Assembly (NCBI GenBank): GCA_963743575.1
Contig: CAVUQC010000007.1
Coordinates: forward strand, 248,001-312,000
DNA length: 64,000 bases
From: DASUPK01 sp963743575
GTDB lineage: Bacteria > Actinomycetota > Thermoleophilia > Solirubrobacterales > 70-9
Direction: 5' to 3'
Shown: piece by piece, positions 55,210 through 63,583 of the stretch
Layout of the letters: each line of letters begins with the position of its first letter
Position numbering within the stretch: the first letter of the stretch is position 1
The notes under the pieces: model-generated
Databases searched by the model: none
Seen by the model: only the letters and a program-made list of their open reading frames with translations
Told to the model about the DNA's origin: nothing
Position numbers and translations under genes: made by a program

Positions 55210-55632
55210 GTGGGTGACCTCGACCAGCTGGCTGCTGCGAAGGCAGAGGACGGGATCGTTCAGCGCGTTCGCACCAACCCCCGCTGGATGATCGCCATCG
55301 CCGTGGCCGCTGTGCTCCTGGCGGCCTGGATCGCCTGGGCGATCTATGTGGCGAGCTCGAAGGGCGCAACCGCGGGGCTCGGCGTGGTCCTCGCCTGGCC
55401 CGCGATGATCGTCGCGCTCGCCCTGATCTCCCTGCCCTTCATCGGCGGCTATCTGCTGATCCGCCGGCTCTCGGACGGAGCTGGCTCGGCCGCCGACACG
55501 GAGGCGACTGACAAGGACGAAGAGCTCGAGGAGGAGGACCCCCAGGAGGAGTCCGAAGACGATGAGGATGAAGAGGACGACGACTCCGACGTGTCAGACG
55601 AGGAGGAGACCGAGGACGCGAAGGCGGGCTAG
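55210..55632 (+). CDS. Small membrane protein with very acidic C-terminal tail
   Basis: A 140-residue protein with two membrane helices (WMIAIAVAAVLLAAWIAWAI; VVLAWPAMIVALALISLPF). A C-terminal tail of about 45 residues is almost all Asp/Glu with Ser and Thr. I do not recognise a family; the acidic tail may interact with basic proteins or metal ions. Start GTG 55210, with an in-frame TTG at 55201. It shares CTAG with the convergent lysS stop. Confidence 0.6.
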   Translation: MGDLDQLAAAKAEDGIVQRVRTNPRWMIAIAVAAVLLAAWIAWAIYVASSKGATAGLGVVLAWPAMIVALALISLPFIGGYLLIRRLSDGAGSAADTEATDKDEELEEEDPQEESEDDEDEEDDDSDVSDEEETEDAKAG

Positions 55633-57086
55633 GTCCGCATCGCGGGGAAGAGCACGACCTCGCGCAGCGACTTCGCGCCGGTCAGGATCATCACCAGCCG
55701 GTCGATGCCCAGGCCGGCGCCGCCCGTGGGCGGCATTCCCTGCTCGAGGGACTCGATGAACGTCTCGTCGTAGGGCTGGGTCTCCTGATCGCCTCGCGCG
55801 GTCTCCTCGGCCTGAGCCTCGAAGCGGCGCCGCTGCTCGTCCGGATCGTTGAGCTCGGTGAAGGAGTTCGAGATCTCGATCCCCCCAACGAACGCCTCCC
55901 AGCGCTCGACCAAGCCCTCCTCGGTGCGGTGACGCTTGGCGAACGGTGAGAGCTCGACCGGGTAGTCCACGATGAAGGTCGGCTGAATCAGCTTCGGCTC
56001 GATCTGCTTCGAGAGGAGGCCGTCGACCAGCTTGCCCCAGCCCTCCTCGGGATCCAGCTCGGATCCCATCGCATTCGCCAGGTCCTCGCGGGAGGGATGC
56101 TCCAGCACGTCGATCCCCGTCTCCTCCTTGATCGCGTCGCGGAGAGTGACCCGGCGCCATGGCGGCGAGAGTTCGATTGTCTCTCCGTCGCGCTCGATCT
56201 GGGTCGTCCCCAGGACCGACTCGGCGACTGTCGAGACCAGCCCCTCGAGCTCGGTGGCGGTGTCGTTGTAGTCGGCGTACGCCTCGTACCACTCCAGCAT
56301 CGTGAACTCCGGGTTGTGCTTGTGGGAGATGCCCTCGTTGCGGAAGTCCTTGCCGAGCTCGTAGACCTTCTCGATGCCGCCGACAACCAGGCGCTTCAGG
56401 TAGAGCTCCGTCGCTATCCGGAGGTAGAGGTCGCGATCGAGAGCGTTGTGGTGGGTCGTGAAGGGGCGAGCGAGCGCGCCTCCGTAGAGGGGCTGGAGGA
56501 CCGGCGTCTCCACCTCGACGAAGTCCCGGTCGTCGAACCAGCGCCGCACCTCGGCGATGGTGCGGGCGCGCTTCAGGAAGAGCTCCCGGCTCTCCTCGTT
56601 CGCCATCAGGTCGAGCTCCCGGCGGCGGTAGCGGGTCTCCACGTCCTCGAGCCCGTGGAACTTCTCGGGCGGCGGCCGGAGGCTCTTCGAGAGCAGCTCC
56701 CAGGCGTCGGCGCGGATGGACAGCTCGCCCCGCTTCGACGCGAAGACCGTGCCCTCGATCCCGACGATGTCGCCGATGTCGAGGGCCAACAGGCCCTCGT
56801 AGGCATCCTCCAGCTCGTCAACCCGGGCCTGCACCTGGATCTCGCCCGTTCCGTCCTTCAGGTCGAGGAACGCCGCCTTGCCGTGACCGCGGCGCGCCGT
56901 GATCCGGCCGGCGATCCGGTAGCGGTCGCTGGTCTCCTCACCCGCCTCGAGGTCGTCATGCGATTCGCGGACCGCCGCGATCTCGGTGCGGTCGGGGAAG
57001 CCGTGGGGATATGGCTCGATGCCCTCCTTGCGGAGACGCTCGAGCTTGGCCCGCCGGTCGGCGAGGAGGTCAGACTCTTCTGTCAT
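55629..57086 (-). CDS. lysS: Lysyl-tRNA synthetase, class II
   Basis: 485 residues. The N-terminal OB anticodon-binding domain (RIAGRITARRGHGKAAFLDL) is followed by the class II catalytic core. Motif 2 is KVYELGKDFRNEGISHKHNP, with NPEFTMLEWYEAYADYND after it. Motif 3 is PPTGGAGLGIDRLVMILTGA. All are intact. The ATG at 57086 directly abuts a 125-base inverted repeat that fills the whole gap to the upstream greA stop; no conventional ribosome-binding site is visible. Confidence 0.96.
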   Translation of the reverse strand: MTEESDLLADRRAKLERLRKEGIEPYPHGFPDRTEIAAVRESHDDLEAGEETSDRYRIAGRITARRGHGKAAFLDLKDGTGEIQVQARVDELEDAYEGLLALDIGDIVGIEGTVFASKRGELSIRADAWELLSKSLRPPPEKFHGLEDVETRYRRRELDLMANEESRELFLKRARTIAEVRRWFDDRDFVEVETPVLQPLYGGALARPFTTHHNALDRDLYLRIATELYLKRLVVGGIEKVYELGKDFRNEGISHKHNPEFTMLEWYEAYADYNDTATELEGLVSTVAESVLGTTQIERDGETIELSPPWRRVTLRDAIKEETGIDVLEHPSREDLANAMGSELDPEEGWGKLVDGLLSKQIEPKLIQPTFIVDYPVELSPFAKRHRTEEGLVERWEAFVGGIEISNSFTELNDPDEQRRRFEAQAEETARGDQETQPYDETFIESLEQGMPPTGGAGLGIDRLVMILTGAKSLREVVLFPAMRT

Positions 57087-57211
57087 TGAGGCGTCGGGAG
57101 AGCAAGCAGGTCAAGGACGCAGGGCGATCGACGAAGCGAGCGTACTAATCGCGTACGTGAGCGAGTCGATCGCCCGAGGACGCAGAGATGCGCCGCTCTC
57201 CCGGCGCCTCA
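57087..57211 (-). repeat. 125-base imperfect inverted repeat filling the greA-lysS gap
   Basis: End arms TGAGGCGTCGGGAGAGC (57087-57103) and GCTCTCCCGGCGCCTCA (57195-57211) are complementary at 16 of 17 bases. Inner arms GGGCGATCGAC (57122-57132) and GTCGATCGCCC (57165-57175) pair perfectly, and CGTAC/GTACG pairs at the tip. The element runs exactly from the greA stop codon to the base before the lysS ATG. It may be a leader RNA structure or a small mobile repeat. Confidence 0.8.
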
Positions 57212-57685
57212 CGCAGCTTCGATCTTGGTGACCTTGAACTTCTTCTTAGGGCCGCGCGGCGTCTCGACCGTGACGACCTCGTTCTTCTTCGCGCCGATCA
57301 CAGCCTTGCCGACCGGCGACTCGTTCGAGAGCTTGTCCGGCGGATGCGCCTCGGCTGAACCGACGAGCTGGAACTTCTGGGACTTGCCGGACTTCTGGTC
57401 CTTGACGTGGACGACCGCACCGACGCCGACGGTCTCGGTGTCGATGTTCTTTTTGTCAATGACCGCAGCCCGGCGGAGCCTGTCCTGGAGCGCGGCGATC
57501 CGCTGCTCGAGCATCGCCTGCTCGTTCTTGGCGTCGTCGTACTCGGAGTTCTCGGCTATGTCGCCGAACTCCCGCGCCTGCTTGATGCGATCTGCAACCT
57601 CGCGGCGCTTGTCGTTCTCCAGGTAGGTGAGCTCTTCCTTGAGCTTCTCGAGTCCCTCCGGGGTGATCAGTGTCTCGCGCGCCAA
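57209..57685 (-). CDS. greA: Transcription elongation factor GreA
   Basis: Stimulates RNA polymerase to cleave backtracked RNA. The N-terminal coiled coil (LEKLKEELTYLENDKRREVA; EFGDIAENSEYDDAKNEQAM with the acidic tip residues Asp and Glu needed for cleavage) is followed by the FKBP-like domain (PPDKLSNESPVGKAVIGAKK). At 158 residues it is normal. It begins at TTG 57685 right after GAGGAGAG. Its stop codon is part of the inverted repeat before lysS. Confidence 0.95.
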   Translation of the reverse strand: MARETLITPEGLEKLKEELTYLENDKRREVADRIKQAREFGDIAENSEYDDAKNEQAMLEQRIAALQDRLRRAAVIDKKNIDTETVGVGAVVHVKDQKSGKSQKFQLVGSAEAHPPDKLSNESPVGKAVIGAKKNEVVTVETPRGPKKKFKVTKIEAA

Positions 57686-57765
57686 CTCTCCTCGATTCCG
57701 TCTGTGATGGTTTGTCCCGCCGCGTAAAACCCCCCGCTATACGGCGAAAAATGAGCCCGCACCGA

Positions 57766-57781
57766 CGTGATCGGGATCACG
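57766..57781. promoter_or_regulatory. Perfect palindrome upstream of greA
   Basis: CGTGATC-GG-GATCACG is a perfect 7-2-7 palindrome 80 bases before greA and 60 bases after the upstream hydrolase stop on the same strand. Operator or short hairpin. Confidence 0.4.
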
Positions 57782-57840
57782 AGGGTCCGGGCGAAGCGCG
57801 ACAGTATAGCGCCGGTCTTTCGCCGGGTCGAGAGGACGAG

Positions 57841-58707
57841 TCAAGCGGCCAACGCCGCTTGCAGAGAGGTCGCGACCCGGCCCGGATCCTCGATCTGGGG
57901 GTAGTGGCCGAGATCCTCGAAGCGCGTCACGGGGGCGTTCGGGCGCAGCGCGAGCACGGCGTCCAGGACCGCCTCCGTGGCGACCGGGTCGATCATGCCC
58001 CAGGCGATGGACAGCGGCTTCTGCCAGTCGCGCAGAGCGCCGTGCCAGCGGTCGGCATGCTTGAAGCGCTCCTCCATGTAGGCGATCGTCTTGTGGTTCA
58101 GCGTCCGCCCACCGCCGGCGCAGATCAGCTCCCACTGGTCCTCCGCCTCGTCGGCGCTGAGCGGGTGGTCGGGCGAGAAGATCGAGCCGAACTGCTGGCG
58201 GAAGAAGCGCTCGGAGGAGAGGCGGGAGAAGAGCGGCCCGACGGCGCTCCGCAGGATCCGCTGGCCGAGCGTCGGGCTGGCCGCGTCCTGGATCATCGAA
58301 CCGTTGAGGAGCAGCCCGCCTCCGAGATCCATCTCGAGGACCCCGTCGATGTCCCGAGCCATCAGCTCATTGGCGACCGACGTCCCCATGTCGTGGGCGA
58401 GGAAGAAGACCTCTCGCCTGCGACCCCGGCGCCGGATCATCTCCTCCACCATGTCCGCCTGCCAGTGCAGGGTGTAGCTGTGGTCCCGTGGCTTCTCGGA
58501 CAGCCCGAACCCGAGGAAGTCCGGGGCCAGAACGGCGCGATCGCTCTCGCGCTCGAGCAGCAGTCTCCAGTCATAGGAGCTGGAGGGAAAGCCGTGCAGC
58601 AGAAGCAGCAGCGGACCCTCTCCATCCTGCTCGTAAACGTGGATCCTCCGCTCCCGGAACTCCTCGTCCGAGCCGCGATCGCGCCAGGCCTGAACTCGCT
58701 CGTTCAT
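57841..58707 (-). CDS. Alpha/beta hydrolase, epoxide hydrolase/haloalkane dehalogenase-like
   Basis: A 288-residue hydrolase with the Asp-nucleophile type elbow FFLAHDMGTSVANE, the oxyanion motif LLLLHGFPSSSYDWRLLLE, acid WGMIDPVAT and His in LGHYPQIEDPGRV. HGFPSSSYDW resembles the MEST-like branch. The substrate is unknown. It ends three bases before a shared intergenic region upstream of greA and is followed upstream by dusB four bases away. Confidence 0.85.
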   Translation of the reverse strand: MNERVQAWRDRGSDEEFRERRIHVYEQDGEGPLLLLLHGFPSSSYDWRLLLERESDRAVLAPDFLGFGLSEKPRDHSYTLHWQADMVEEMIRRRGRRREVFFLAHDMGTSVANELMARDIDGVLEMDLGGGLLLNGSMIQDAASPTLGQRILRSAVGPLFSRLSSERFFRQQFGSIFSPDHPLSADEAEDQWELICAGGGRTLNHKTIAYMEERFKHADRWHGALRDWQKPLSIAWGMIDPVATEAVLDAVLALRPNAPVTRFEDLGHYPQIEDPGRVATSLQAALAA

Positions 58708-58711
58708 CGGC

Positions 58712-59701
58712 TCAAACGGCCGCCACGACGGGGGTCGAGAGCCCGGTGGCGAGAGTGCGGGCCTCCTCGAGATCCGCGCTGGTCTGGAAGGCGGCGGTCG
58801 TCGCCTTGTCGGCGTCGAGCCGCTCGAGGTACCAGGGGTAGAACTTCCGCAGGTAGCGGCCTGCGCGATCGGCGCCGAGATGCTCCTCTGCCCGATCCAT
58901 CACCCAGAGCAGCTCCGCGACGATCTCGTCGCGCTCGGGCGGTGCGGTGCGCGCGCCGGTGAGCTCCTCGAAGATCCATGGATTGCCGAGCGATCCCCGT
59001 GCGACCATCACCGCGTCCGCCCCGGAGGCCGCGTACGCACGGCGGGCACCCTCCGCGCTGTCGAGGCCGCCGGAGATGATCACCGGGACGTCGATCCGCT
59101 CGACGAGCTCCCGGGCCAGCGCGTAGTCGGGCTGTCCCTTGTGCTGGGTCGCCGCCGCGCGCGGGTGGAAGCCGACGGCGGCGACGCCCGCCTCCTCGGC
59201 CAGGCGGATCGCGAGGTCGAAGCCCTCACGCCCGCCGCGGGCGAGCCCCGAGCGAACCTTGACGGTCACCGGAATCCCTCCGCCCTCGCGCGCGGCCATC
59301 GCGATCGCAACGGCGAGATCCGGATCCCCGAGCAGGGCGGCCCCGGCGCCGGTCTTGCAGACCTTCTTCACCGGGCAGCCCATGTTGATGTCGATCAGGT
59401 CCGCGCCCGCGTCGGCGACGATCTCGGCCGCCGAGCGCATCACCTGCGGGTCCTGCCCGAAGAGCTGGACCGAGACGGGGTGCTCATCGGGATGGAGCCG
59501 CAGAAGCTCAGTCAGGGTTCGCTCATTCCGGTAGTGGAGCCCGAAGCTCGAGACCATCTCCGAGACCGCGAGGCCGGCGCCATGGCGGCGTGCCTGCAGG
59601 CGGACGAACCAGTTGCCGATTCCCGCCAGGGGCGCGAGGAGCACGCGGTTGGCGATCTCGACGTCGCCGATGCGGAAGGTGGATGTGAGCGGTGGCTGCA
59701 T
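58712..59701 (-). CDS. dusB: tRNA-dihydrouridine synthase
   Basis: A flavin enzyme that reduces uridine in tRNA D-loops. The FMN barrel begins LLAPLAGIGNWFVRLQARRH. The catalytic Cys loop is DINMGCPVKKVCKTGAGAAL, and later motifs are VGFHPRAAATQHKG and VPVIISGGLDSAEGARRAYA with GADAVMVARGSLGNPWIFEE. At 329 residues it is of DusB type. ATG 59701 is chosen where similarity starts. It is divergent from a potassium-channel gene. Confidence 0.94.
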   Translation of the reverse strand: MQPPLTSTFRIGDVEIANRVLLAPLAGIGNWFVRLQARRHGAGLAVSEMVSSFGLHYRNERTLTELLRLHPDEHPVSVQLFGQDPQVMRSAAEIVADAGADLIDINMGCPVKKVCKTGAGAALLGDPDLAVAIAMAAREGGGIPVTVKVRSGLARGGREGFDLAIRLAEEAGVAAVGFHPRAAATQHKGQPDYALARELVERIDVPVIISGGLDSAEGARRAYAASGADAVMVARGSLGNPWIFEELTGARTAPPERDEIVAELLWVMDRAEEHLGADRAGRYLRKFYPWYLERLDADKATTAAFQTSADLEEARTLATGLSTPVVAAV

Positions 59702-59756
59702 CTCCCAAAGGGTATGCGGCAAGGAGAGCGCGCGGACACGGCGAATAACCGGAACC

Positions 59757-60155
59757 GTGCTTTCCCTCGCCCTCGCCTTCCGTTCGCTGCGGCGTGCCGT
59801 CGCCGCCGTAATGCGGGATCCCCAGACCCGGGCCCTGCCCGTGGTCGCGGGCGCGCTGCTGCTCACGGGAACGATCTTCTACTGGCGAACCGAGGACTGG
59901 ACCATCATTCAGGCCCTGTACTTCTCCGTCGTGACGCTGACGACCGTTGGATACGGAGACCTTCATCCCACGAGCGCAGGGACGCAGATCTTCACGATCA
60001 TCTACATCCTCACTGGGCTGGGCGTGTTCGTCGCGCTGCTGGCGTCAGTCGCGGAGAAGTACATCGAGCAGAAGTCCGAGGGCGGAGGCGCGAGTGAACG
60101 CCTGCGGTCACATCGGCGCAACCGGCCGACGGAGGACGCCGGACCGCAGCAGTAG
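59757..60155 (+). CDS. Two-helix potassium-channel-like protein
   Basis: A 132-residue membrane protein. Two helices (LPVVAGALLLTGTIFYW; IFTIIYILTGLGVFVALLA) flank a pore loop with the selectivity filter TLTTVGYGDLHP. This is a minimal K+ channel core. There is no RCK ligand-binding domain; the short C-terminus is charged. GTG 59757 is the likely start; ATG 59811 is possible. It could release or balance potassium along with the kup importer. Confidence 0.85.
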   Translation: MLSLALAFRSLRRAVAAVMRDPQTRALPVVAGALLLTGTIFYWRTEDWTIIQALYFSVVTLTTVGYGDLHPTSAGTQIFTIIYILTGLGVFVALLASVAEKYIEQKSEGGGASERLRSHRRNRPTEDAGPQQ

Positions 60156-60166
60156 GTGGGTGGCCG

Positions 60167-60931
60167 CTAGGAGTTGCGCTCGTAGATGAGGCGCAACCCT
60201 GTGAGGGTCAGCAGGGGGTCCACCTCGTCGATCGTCTCGCAGTGCGGCGCGATCGTTGTGGCGAGCCCGCCGGTCGCGATGAAGGTCGCCTCCTCGCCGA
60301 GCGCCTCCGAGAGTCTCCGGTCGATGCCGTCGACCAAACCGGCGAAGCCGTAGGCGAACCCCGCCTGGATTGCGGCCGTCGTGTGCTTGCCGATCGCCCC
60401 CTCCGGGGCCGAGAGATCGATCCGCGGCAGCTTGGCGGTGCGGGAGGTGAGGGCCTCCATCGAGATCTCCACACCGGGTCCGATCACGCCGCCGAGGTAC
60501 TCGCCGGCTCCTGAGACGACATCGAAGTTGGTCGAGGTGCCGAAGTCGACCGCCACGCAGGCGCCGCCGACCTTGGCGTGGGCCGCCACCGCGTTGACGA
60601 GCCGGTCAGCGCCGAGCTCGTGCGGGTTGTCGACCAGGATCGGCATCCCGGTCTTGACGCTCGGCCCGACGAGCATGCACGGGCTGCCCATGTGCCGTTC
60701 CGTGAGCGCCTCGTACTCCGGCCCGAGCTGAGGGACGACGGTGGAGACGATCGCCCCGTCCAGAGATCCGAAGTCGAGACCGTCCAGCGCCAGGAGATGG
60801 GAGATCGTCGCGGCGAGCTCATCGGCGGTGGCACTCGGAACGGTGCCGAGGCGCCAGTCGCGCCGCAGCTCCTCCCCATCGAAGGCCCCGATGTGGGTCT
60901 GGGTATTCCCTACGTCGACCGCGAGCAGCAT
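60167..60931 (-). CDS. coaX: Type III pantothenate kinase
   Basis: First step of coenzyme A synthesis. The ASKHA fold motifs are LLAVDVGNTQTHIGAFDGEE, VDNPHELGADRLVNAVAAHA and CVAVDFGTSTNFDVVSGAGE with GGVIGPGV. The length of 254 is normal. It is part of the conserved fol-coaX-lysS backbone. Its start is divergent from the frameshifted GST-like gene, 37 bases away. Confidence 0.95.
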   Translation of the reverse strand: MLLAVDVGNTQTHIGAFDGEELRRDWRLGTVPSATADELAATISHLLALDGLDFGSLDGAIVSTVVPQLGPEYEALTERHMGSPCMLVGPSVKTGMPILVDNPHELGADRLVNAVAAHAKVGGACVAVDFGTSTNFDVVSGAGEYLGGVIGPGVEISMEALTSRTAKLPRIDLSAPEGAIGKHTTAAIQAGFAYGFAGLVDGIDRRLSEALGEEATFIATGGLATTIAPHCETIDEVDPLLTLTGLRLIYERNS

Positions 60932-60968
60932 GAGCGGGATTAAACAGACCCGAATAGGATCCGCCGCA

Positions 60969-61714
60969 ATGCCTGAGGCAAAGCTCTACGTGATCCCCGG
61001 CTCCCATCCCTCCAAGACGGTGATGCTGATGCTCGACCGCAAGGGGATCCCCTACAAGCGGGTCGACCTGATGCCTGTGATCTCCAAGGGTGTCCTGCGG
61101 GCCATGCGCTTCCCGGGGAACACGGTGCCGGCGCTGAAGCTCGACGGCACCCGGGTCCAGGGATCGCAGAGATCGCGCGTGAGCTCGACCGGATCAAGCC
61201 GGATCCACCCCTCTTTCCCTCGGATTCCGGCCAGCGGGAGAAGGTCGAGGAGGCCGAGGCCTGGGGCGACACGTTCCAGCACAAGCCGCGCCAGCTGAGT
61301 TGGTGGGCGTTCCAGCGGAACCGCGCCCCGATGGCGAGCTACTCAGAGGGAGCGCGGCTGGGGGTCCCGGTGGGCCTGGCCGTCAAGACCGGCGGGCCGC
61401 TGGTCGCTGCGGCAGCTCGCCTCAACGAGGCGACCGACGAGAACGTGCGAGCCGACCTGGCGGCACTGCCCGGGGATCTCGATCGAATCGACCAGTGGAT
61501 CGTCGACGGCGTGATGCGTGATGGAGGCGAGGAGCCGAACGCGGCCGACTACCAGATCGCCCCGAGCGTCAGGCTGGCGATGAGCTTCGACGACCTGCGG
61601 CCGGCGATCGAGTCCCGCCCCGCCGGCGAGCTGGCACTCCGGATCGTCCCTGACTTCCCGGGCCGCACACCTCCGGTGTTCCCGCCGGAGTGGCTCGCGC
61701 GCCTGCGTTCCTAG
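60969..61714 (+). pseudogene. Glutathione S-transferase-like protein, frameshifted
   Basis: ATG 60969 begins a thioredoxin-like GST N-domain (KLYVIPGSHPSKTVMLMLDR; FPGNTVPALKLDGTRVQGS). At about 61165 one base appears to be missing. The continuation (EIARELDRIKPDPPLFPSDS through WWAFQRNRAPMASYSEGARL) is open in another frame to 61714. Adding one base gives about 249 residues. The first frame would stop at 61298. It is a real mutation or a sequencing error. Its stop interlocks with folK (CTAG). Confidence 0.8.
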
Positions 61715-62208
61715 GCGAGCGGCGAACCGACGCGATTGACGCGCTGCCCGGGTCCGAGGGCGGCCAGCGCCTCTCGAAGCTCCGTGCCGTCGGGCAGAGC
61801 GAGCTCGGGATCGAGCTCGAGCAGCGGCGCGAGCACGAACCGGCGCGAGGTCACCTCCGGATGGGGAAGCGTGAGCCGATCGGTGACGAGCTCCACGTCG
61901 CCGAGCAGAAGGAGGTCCACGTCGATCGGTCGCGGCCCGTGGCGCGGACCGCCGAAGTCACGGCCGGCCTCCGCCTCGATCTCCTTGCAGAGGTCGAGCA
62001 GCGCCTCGGGCTCGAGACCGGTGCGGATCCGGACCGCGGCGTTGAGGAAGTCCGGCTGGTCGAGGATCTCGCCGACGGGCTCCGTCTCGTATGACGACGA
62101 GGCGGCTTCGACCGTCACCCCGCGCGCACCGAGGCCATCGATGGCCGAACGCAGCTGCGCCTCGCGGTCGCCGACGTTGGAGCCGAGGGCGAGATATCCG
62201 ATTCTCAT
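61711..62208 (-). CDS. folK: 2-amino-4-hydroxy-6-hydroxymethyldihydropteridine pyrophosphokinase
   Basis: Folate pathway; transfers pyrophosphate to the pterin hydroxymethyl group. Family motifs are IGYLALGSNVGDREAQLRSA at the N-terminus, SSSYETEPVG, QPDFLNAAVRIRT, and the signature PRHGPRPIDVDLLLLGD. TLPHPEVTSRRFVLAPLLEL follows. At 165 residues it is complete. It is 21 bases downstream of folB. Confidence 0.96.
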   Translation of the reverse strand: MRIGYLALGSNVGDREAQLRSAIDGLGARGVTVEAASSSYETEPVGEILDQPDFLNAAVRIRTGLEPEALLDLCKEIEAEAGRDFGGPRHGPRPIDVDLLLLGDVELVTDRLTLPHPEVTSRRFVLAPLLELDPELALPDGTELREALAALGPGQRVNRVGSPLA

Positions 62209-62229
62209 CTGGCGGGTCGCGCCGTCGCG

Positions 62230-62658
62230 CTATCCGTCCTCGTCCTCGGGCTCGCGGTCAAGCGACTTCTCGAGCGTCACCTCGACTCCGGCCTCCTGGA
62301 CGACGTACGGCAGCGGCGGCTCGGGCTTGGCGGCCCGGACCCGGACGGATTCGCAGTCGAAGCGCTCCATCAGGCGGCCTGCCACGACCTGACCGAGGCG
62401 CTCGAGCGTGCGGTAGCTCTTCTCGGTTGCGGCCAGGGCCACGATGTCGCAGACCTCCGAGTAGTCGACCGTGTCGTCGATCCGGTCGGTCAGAACCGCG
62501 TCGCAGTCGGGCACGTCGAAAGTGAGATCGAACTCGAGCCGCTGCCCCACCTCCTGCTCGGCGTCGGTGACCCCGTGATGCGTATATATGGAGAGGCCGC
62601 GGATCTCGACCTCGACCGAAGGCTGCGCTGCGTCCTCGTGCTCGTCCACGCTCGCCAA
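62230..62658 (-). CDS. folB: Dihydroneopterin aldolase
   Basis: Cleaves dihydroneopterin to 6-hydroxymethyldihydropterin. Features are VEIRGLSIYTHHGVTDAEQE, VGQRLEFDLTF, DTVDYSEVCDIV with the catalytic Tyr, and LERLGQVVAGRLME, then the lysine in RVRAAKPEPPLPY. TTG 62658 or GTG 62649 starts it. A short acidic tail extends the end. It is co-directional with folK and, after one interposed gene, folP. Confidence 0.95.
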   Translation of the reverse strand: MASVDEHEDAAQPSVEVEIRGLSIYTHHGVTDAEQEVGQRLEFDLTFDVPDCDAVLTDRIDDTVDYSEVCDIVALAATEKSYRTLERLGQVVAGRLMERFDCESVRVRAAKPEPPLPYVVQEAGVEVTLEKSLDREPEDEDG

Positions 62659-62686
62659 AGTAGCGCGTCGTGCAAGGCTGTCGCGC

Positions 62687-63583
62687 GTGATCGTCTCCAG
62701 CGAGCTCCAGCACCGCTACGCGGACCTGGGCGAGTGCCGAATGCACTACGTCACCCGGGGCGAGGGCGACCCGATCCTCTTCCTGCATGGCTTCCCGCAG
62801 TTCTGGTTCCTCTGGCGTCGCCAGCTCGCGGACCTCGGCAACGACCACGCGGTGTACGCGCCCGACATGCGCGGCTTCAACCTCTCCTGCCGTCCGGAGG
62901 AGGTCGAGGCCTACCGGATGCGGCATCTGCTCGCCGACGTGCGCGAGCTGATCGAGCAGCTCGATCTCGCCCCGCTGACCCTCGTCGGGCACGACTGGGG
63001 TGGCATCGTCTCCTGGGCGTTCGCGCTCAAATACCCGGAGATGCTCGAGCGCCTCGTGGTCATCGACGGCGCCCCACCATTCACCTGGAATCGCGACCTG
63101 CGCGAAAGCCCCAAGCAGCGCCAGGCCGTCAACTACATGCTCGAGTTCTCGAAGCCGTCACCGGGGCCCGAGGACATGCTCTCGGCCAACGACTTCTCGC
63201 TGATGGACGACCTGCTCCTTCGGATTGGAGGGCGGGGGGCTCAGCTCACCGACGAAGAGCGCGCCGCCTACCACGAGGCCTGGTCGCAGCCGGGCGCGTT
63301 GCGCGGCGGGCTCAACTACTACCGCGCGGCCCGCATGGGAGAGCAGGTCGCGGCCGCTGGGGCGCCCGAGGAGTACGAGCGCAAGATCACGTCGCAGACC
63401 GTTCAGGTCCCGACGCTGGTGATCTGGGGCGAGAACGACGCAGCGCTCCTCCCCTCCCTCACTCGCGGGCTGAGCGAATGGATCCCGGAACTTCGAGTCG
63501 AGATCGTGCCGCACGCAGGCCACTGGGTTCCCTTCGAGCGGCCCGAGGAGGTCAACCGGCTGATTCGCGAGTTCGTGGATTGA
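62687..63583 (+). CDS. Alpha/beta hydrolase, epoxide hydrolase-like
   Basis: A 298-residue hydrolase of the epoxide hydrolase/haloalkane dehalogenase group. HGFPQFWFLWRRQLADLG carries the HGxP oxyanion motif. The nucleophile Asp is in LVGHDWGGIVSW, the acid is the Asp in WGENDAALLP, and the His is in PHAGHWVPFERP. Tyr residues of the cap are likely (NYYRAARMG). Start GTG 62687. It is inserted on the opposite strand between folB and folP and overlaps the folP end by 32 bases. Confidence 0.88.
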   Translation: MIVSSELQHRYADLGECRMHYVTRGEGDPILFLHGFPQFWFLWRRQLADLGNDHAVYAPDMRGFNLSCRPEEVEAYRMRHLLADVRELIEQLDLAPLTLVGHDWGGIVSWAFALKYPEMLERLVVIDGAPPFTWNRDLRESPKQRQAVNYMLEFSKPSPGPEDMLSANDFSLMDDLLLRIGGRGAQLTDEERAAYHEAWSQPGALRGGLNYYRAARMGEQVAAAGAPEEYERKITSQTVQVPTLVIWGENDAALLPSLTRGLSEWIPELRVEIVPHAGHWVPFERPEEVNRLIREFVD

